Shown here in pieces: positions 8,754-12,438 of a stretch of 12,438 bases of DNA (position 1 is the first letter of the stretch; every line of letters starts with the position of its first letter). The DNA comes from Physocladia obscura (lineage: Eukaryota > Chytridiomycota > Chytridiomycetes > Chytridiales > Chytriomycetaceae), in NCBI GenBank assembly GCA_027596945.1, contig JADGJH010001024.1, forward strand, positions 1 to 12,438, read 5' to 3'. A program made the translations under genes and the position numbers. The notes beneath the pieces were generated by a model. It was given only the letters and a program-made list of their open reading frames with translations. It searched no databases and was not told where the DNA came from.

Positions 8754-9371
8754 TTTGACAGGCTGACATTAGACACTCTTGAAGAATTGAGCAAAAATTA
8801 TATTATCAGAACTTGATGTGGTTGCCCTCTTAAACTATGAAGATAGTTGACAGTGCTGGGCTTTCTACACAGGCTCTCAGTTCAGGTACTGGTAAATATA
8901 GTGAATTGCTCTAAAGTTCTTGAATGTTTGGTCTTAAGCATATTCAGGCTTGACGCTGGGTTGTAATAAAGTCAATATTAAGGCTAAATACATGTTTGAT
9001 GAGTCAAAAGTTTATTCTGGTTCAGAATTGCTTAAAGCATGGCAAAAAAGAAATAGAAGAGGTGAACGAGAGAAAAAAAAAAGAGTTTAAAGATGCCTCA
9101 GAATAGAAGAAAAATGAAATTGCAGAAAGGAAGATTAACTGATAAAGATCAAAAACAATATTATGGAGATCTAATAACCAAACAATTGACCTCAAGCAAA
9201 AAATGACTTGACTGTGCTAATTACAAAAATTTTAGACTTTGTGTTGGATGCACAATTTAATGCAGAAAGCTTGTTCATGAGCATACAGCAGCTTGTAGTA
9301 GTCCTAAAAAACTAAAAACCAAAATAATTGCAATGTCATCCTTCTTATTTAAGTATCAAATGAAAATATAG
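8754..9371 (+). pseudogene. Decayed reading frame with a Cys/His cluster, unknown
   Basis: Coding-looking pieces follow each other on the plus strand. RLTLDTLEELSKNYIIR (from 8760) passes by a frameshift into a second frame from 8809 (ELDVVALLNYEDS). After several stops that frame is open again from 8941 to 9087 and includes MFDESKVYSGSELLKAW at 8992. At a run of ten A (9072-9081) the coding look shifts to a third frame running to a TAG at 9369-9371 and interrupted by stops at 9204 and 9258. That part contains LDCANYKNFRLCVGC, a further C, HEH and another C, a spacing suggestive of a zinc-binding domain. I do not recognise the family. The frame-switching interpretation is inference. It starts just past the OPT poly(A) signals and is not part of that gene. 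Confidence 0.3.
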
Positions 9372-9448
9372 TTGTTATCAAATAAATAATTTATTCTGAA
9401 GTTATCCAAAGCTTCAAGTATCTGAAAAAGAAAAAATTGTGCCCTCAA

Positions 9449-9741
9449 TGCAAAATAAATTTTACTTCATTAATTTAATGTTTATTTGTTTCTACTAAAA
9501 TAAAATTTAAAAAATATTTAACAATTTTGTCAATTTTGCAATTTTGAAAAATTAGATTGTTGACATTTATATGGATGGGGTAGAATCAAGACAAACACTA
9601 ACAATGCAAAATCATTACAAGTCTGTAACTAATATTGTTTCAACTGATCCAGTCTTTTTGTGGCATAATACTGCAGAAGTATCAACAGAAGCAATAGAGG
9701 ACCATTGAGAAGAATCTGGTATGTTCACTAGTTAATAGTAA
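9449..9741 (+). repeat. Dispersed repeat R1, copy 2
   Basis: This stretch aligns with 793-1171 in the same orientation and lacks the roughly 95 bp found only in copy 1. One frame is open from 9556 to a TGA at 9706-9708 (50 codons) and reads MDGVESRQTLTMQNHYKSV, then VSTDPVFLWHNTAE. After the stop come EESGMF and two further stops. The 38-bp end block 9704-9741 differs by one base from copy 1. The first copy is more eroded in the same frame. The family is unrecognised. Confidence 0.6.
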
Positions 9742-10252
9742 GAGACCCACTCCCCCTAAATCTTCAATTATTTTATTCACTATTGCTTAACACAAAATGA
9801 CTTTCAAAATGATACAAGAAAAAGCTAAGAGATGTATATTCATATTTCCAACATCCAAGCTATAAATCCATCCACAAATAAGTTTCTTGCTCTTTTGGAA
9901 GTGCCTATGATTTAAAAAACTGAGTACAGTAGTTACTGGACATGGTTACTCCTGGGACCAGGGTAAAAAAGGAAAAACAGCTGGGAGGGCCTACTCAGCA
10001 GTTTCTTCCACACCTGTGTCCTTGGTTTCAACCATGTGTGCTGTTGAAATCCCAGTGACTCTGTGGTGAGAGTTAATGGAATTAAACAAGTAATGCAAAC
10101 AAAAAGTAATAAATAAATAAAAGTTATTTTACTATTATTATTTTGGTCCAAATTAAATAAATAAAAATTGCCCAGTAAATTTTTCCAAAGGACAAAACAA
10201 ACTGTTGCAAAAATGTACTGCAACAATTCAAAGCAGATTGCACAACATCAAC
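9742..10252. other. AT-rich intergenic stretch with a GC-richer island
   Basis: No complete gene is visible. Around 9940-10080 the sequence is less AT-rich than its surroundings. On the minus strand it offers an open frame ending at a TAG (9993-9991) preceded by MVETKDTGVEETAE. An acceptor-like TTAAC...CACAG precedes that frame, with its AG at 10062-10061. This could be a terminal exon or a gene remnant. The rest (for example 10080-10230) is A/T-rich without recognisable content. Confidence 0.3.
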
Positions 10253-10801
10253 ATGCCATCCACAGGAGGCGACGCTGATGCGCGCAGCACAGGGTATGCA
10301 TCAAGCATAAGCCTGGTTGTTCATGGTAAGTTTTGTCATTGTTTTCTTATATAAAAATCTAATTGAGATTTATTATTTAAAACAAAACAAAACAAAACAA
10401 AAATAGCTAAGCAACATTGAAATTTACCCACAAGAATTTATGCCAATGCATGCAGCATGCAGACAATTAATAAAAGAAAACTCCAATCACTCACCTGGAT
10501 CATCTTGCACAAGAACATGGCTTGCCTAGTAGACCAGGGTAGAGAGCTGGAGTGATTCTAGCTGGCGCAGCATTGTTGGCAACATTTGGTTTCAACTATT
10601 TTGTTTCAATTAATTTTCAGAAATGAAAATTTTTCTTTTGTTACAACCAGTCAGCTGACTACAGCCACCAGTGCCAAGAACAAGCAAATTGAGGCAACCC
10701 AGCCCCATCAGTTCTTGGTCCAATGGTTTAAGTATGTCTGTGGCCATGACAGAAAGAGCCTAATTGGCATTGTGATAAATAAAGTTGTTTTTCCAATATA
10801 G
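10253..10801 (+). CDS. Candidate small spliced gene or gene remnant, unknown
   Basis: An ATG at 10253 opens a GC-richer stretch reading MPSTGGDADARST. Two donors follow, GTATGC at 10294 and a consensus GTAAGT at 10326. A strong acceptor (pyrimidine-rich, ending TTTTCAG) lies at 10620. Joining the first donor to it keeps frame with an open stretch to a TAG at 10800-10802 (about 74 residues in total), including QPHQFLVQWFKYVCGHDRK. Using the stronger GTAAGT donor instead leads to a stop within a dozen codons after the acceptor. The intron would be 327 bp, much longer than those in the two clear genes, and would contain R2 copy 2. No family is recognised. This is a weak candidate. Confidence 0.15.
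10379..10403 (+). repeat. Short (AAAAC)n microsatellite
   Basis: About four to five tandem AAAAC units occur in an AT-rich stretch, ending in AAAAATAG. Confidence 0.7.
10476..10555 (+). repeat. Dispersed repeat R2, copy 2
   Basis: This stretch aligns with 1175-1288 and 11889-11984 but lacks the roughly 18 bp AACACACAC part of the box. In the shared plus frame it reads TW-IILHKNMACLVDQGRELE and then stops. Compared with copy 1, four of the seven changed codons in the aligned core are synonymous, which hints at past coding. The minus-strand frame (QAMFLCKMIQ) is similarly conservative, so the coding strand is undecided. Confidence 0.5.
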
Positions 10802-11119
10802 ACTTTAAGCAGCTACATTGTAAAACACTGACAATGACAAAAAGGTGCTGAATAAACTAACCATATAGGTTTAATGCTGACTACATTGCATGCTGACACA
10901 ACTAGTTTGTGACAGCAACAAAAAGGGAAAATGAAAAAACCCCAAAAAAGTGTGCAATCACTAATCAAGTGAAATCATGGGGAATTTAAATTGAACTGAT
11001 TAGGCATGAAAAAGGCTATAAGAAGGCTGTTGGATTTTGATTTTTGAAAACATTCTAAAAATAAATAACTCTCTGCCCAAAACTACTACCAAGCTTAAGG
11101 CTCACAACAATACTAAGCC
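10802..11119. other. AT-rich stretch, nothing recognised
   Basis: I see no supported gene, repeat copy or RNA in this 318-bp stretch. Short frames are consistent with chance. Confidence 0.4.
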
Positions 11120-11839
11120 TTACAACTCAAAAATCAACATGTACTGTTGTCCATTTGCAAGCCCATTTCTATTTGATTGTTGTAGGTTGTACTCATTTTC
11201 TTGGCAAGCAGGTTGTGCTTGATTTGGAGTAAAGTTGCATTGTATGATTCCTGCCAGTGTATCACATGCATGGCCTTCATCTATTCCCCATAATATATTC
11301 TGAATTTCATCTTCTATGATATTGTTGCACACTCCTAGTGTTGTTTTGTATCCTGCAATTCTCAGTGTATCTTTTCCACTATTAACCCAAGAGCTTTTGC
11401 TGATTCCACAGATTCATCTGTGAATTTTTCTGCAGCAATGTATTGATCCAGTATTGTTGCATTGTGTACCAGTTGTAGCTCAGTTGCTGCAAGATGTGAT
11501 CCAAAGACTGCCCATAAATCATTTTCTATGTCAGCACAGGCAATACCATGTTTTCTTGAAAGTTTATGTTTGCATTTTTGGCATTCTTGATGTATACAGA
11601 CATTTCCCAGAATTCAGAGAAGAATCAGCCAAAATTTACCACATGAGATGGCAGCTCCACTTGCAAATAGTGGGTGTATTGCCTGCTTTTTTTGGGATTT
11701 CCCACACTTTAGCAATGCTTGAACTTGTATTGTTTTGTATTTTAGCCAAGTCCAGAAACAGGTACACATCTTTTGCATCCTCAGGGAGTAACTCTGTTGT
11801 AGCTCCTGAAACCACAACACATAGAAAGTTGTCATTGGG
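11120..11839 (-). pseudogene. Decayed reading frame, unknown protein, minus strand
   Basis: Minus-strand pieces fit together with about two frameshifts. The frame is open from 11839 to a TAA at 11638-11636 (67 codons, including TELLPEDAKDVYLFLDLAK). A second frame from about 11616 to a TGA near 11360 reads VCIHQECQKCKHKLSRKHG, a cysteine cluster, and later LWAVFGSHLAATELQLVHN. A shift back near 11385 joins to VNSGKDTLRIAGYKTTLG and then 11332-11120, ending in a TAA. Across the second junction the text reads smoothly as one protein, which favours a single indel in an old gene. Composition is unlike translated AT-rich noise. The family is not recognised; a transposon-encoded protein is a guess. 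Confidence 0.35.
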
Positions 11840-11879
11840 CTACAGTACCTGTGTGATTAGACCACTTCACTTACTATAA

Positions 11880-12329
11880 TGTTCAAATGCCTGGAAACAC
11901 ACACTCTCCTTGATCATTTTACACAAGAATATGGTTTGTATAATAATAAACAGGGAAGTGAGTGAGAAATTTCCTGCAGTGTACAATGGTTTGGAACATA
12001 AGCATTTTTCACAAATAATTGTTGTAGAAATCAATAGAAATGTCTGCAACTGCACTAATCACAAACTAAAGAACCAGCAGCAAAGAGTCCAACACAATGG
12101 AACATTTCTTGTTTAGAAAAATATGGAAATGACAAAAGACAGTTGCAAAGTACTATGGAGGCATCCACAATCTGTTGTAGCAACAGATCTGAATTTGCTA
12201 ATGGCCACAGCACATGCATTCATTGTTGTTATAGTTGACTTTAGTTTAATAATGATATTAAGCTATTCATTAACTAAACAGAACAGTGACTTGTCTAAAG
12301 TTAAAGCAAACAAAGTGAAGGAATGTTGA
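11880..12329 (+). pseudogene. Decayed reading frame containing repeat R2, unknown
   Basis: A single plus-strand frame runs about 149 codons from 11880 to a TGA at 12327-12329 with only one internal stop, a TAG at 12114-12116. It begins with SNAWKHTLSLIILHKNM, the R2 peptide, and continues through FPAVYNGLEHKHFSQIIVVE, VCNCTNHKLKNQQQR and, after the stop, KVLWRHPQSVVATDLNLLM. A stop lies directly upstream at 11877-11879, so no start is evident. The minus strand is also open over 11867-12055, which leaves the coding strand uncertain. No family is recognised. Confidence 0.3.
11889..11984 (+). repeat. Dispersed repeat R2, copy 3
   Basis: This stretch aligns with 1175-1288 over the whole box (CCTGGAAACACACAC at its start) and the CACAAG...TGG block, in the same orientation. 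Similarity fades after about 11984. Confidence 0.55.
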
Positions 12330-12438
12330 ATCCTGCAAAGGCAGATTCACTTGGACTAGTTGAATTGGCACAGTAAAGTATAATTTAGTTTTTTAGAATC
12401 TTATTATTTATTTCCAAGAATAGAACAACAATTTAATA
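12330..12438. other. AT-rich right edge, nothing recognised
   Basis: The last 109 bp carry no feature I can support. Confidence 0.4.

Noticed and set aside
1..12438. tRNA, rRNA, CRISPR array or bacterial operon
   Set aside because: No tRNA B-box with matching stems, no rRNA-like blocks, no regularly spaced direct repeats. Introns and poly(A) signals show a eukaryotic locus.

Overview
This is eukaryotic DNA, most likely fungal. Two protein-coding genes are interrupted by short introns (56-134 bp) with GT...AG borders. Where visible, branch-like CTAAC/TTAAC boxes lie upstream of the acceptors. One gene is a coronin and the other an oligopeptide transporter (OPT) family protein, a pairing of families that fits fungi well. 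Long AT-rich intergenic stretches with eroded repeats suggest a repeat-laden genome such as that of an early-diverging fungus. The lineage is an inference; no rRNA or other marker is present.

Layout: (1) 1-1470 is AT-rich and holds eroded, formerly coding-looking sequence: a minus-strand reading frame with three stops at the left edge, and plus-strand repeat material. (2) 1471-2075 is the upstream region of the coronin gene, with a TATA-like box and a short upstream ORF. (3) 2076-4998 is coronin, four exons on the plus strand, predicted 891 aa. (4) 4999-6182 is a T-rich intergenic region with poly(A) signals and a structured promoter (11-bp inverted repeat flanking a TTACGTAA palindrome) just before the transporter. 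(5) 6183-8595 is the OPT transporter, two exons on the plus strand, predicted 781 aa. (6) 8596-12438 is again AT-rich and filled with decayed reading frames on both strands and further copies of the two repeat families seen on the left.

The two genes have unrelated jobs. Coronin is a cortical actin-binding scaffold and the OPT protein a plasma-membrane or vacuolar importer. Both lie on the same strand, but each has its own upstream region and poly(A) signals, so nothing suggests joint expression. The gene island 2076-8595 is clearly richer in G+C than its flanks, which share repeat families and are probably built from old mobile-element copies.

I did not find a convincing new multi-gene system. 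The best leads are the divergent coronin (weak N-terminal propeller, long helical and poly-alanine C-terminal extension), the OPT with altered family signatures, the inverted repeat in its promoter, and the two unnamed repeat families with coding-like remnants.
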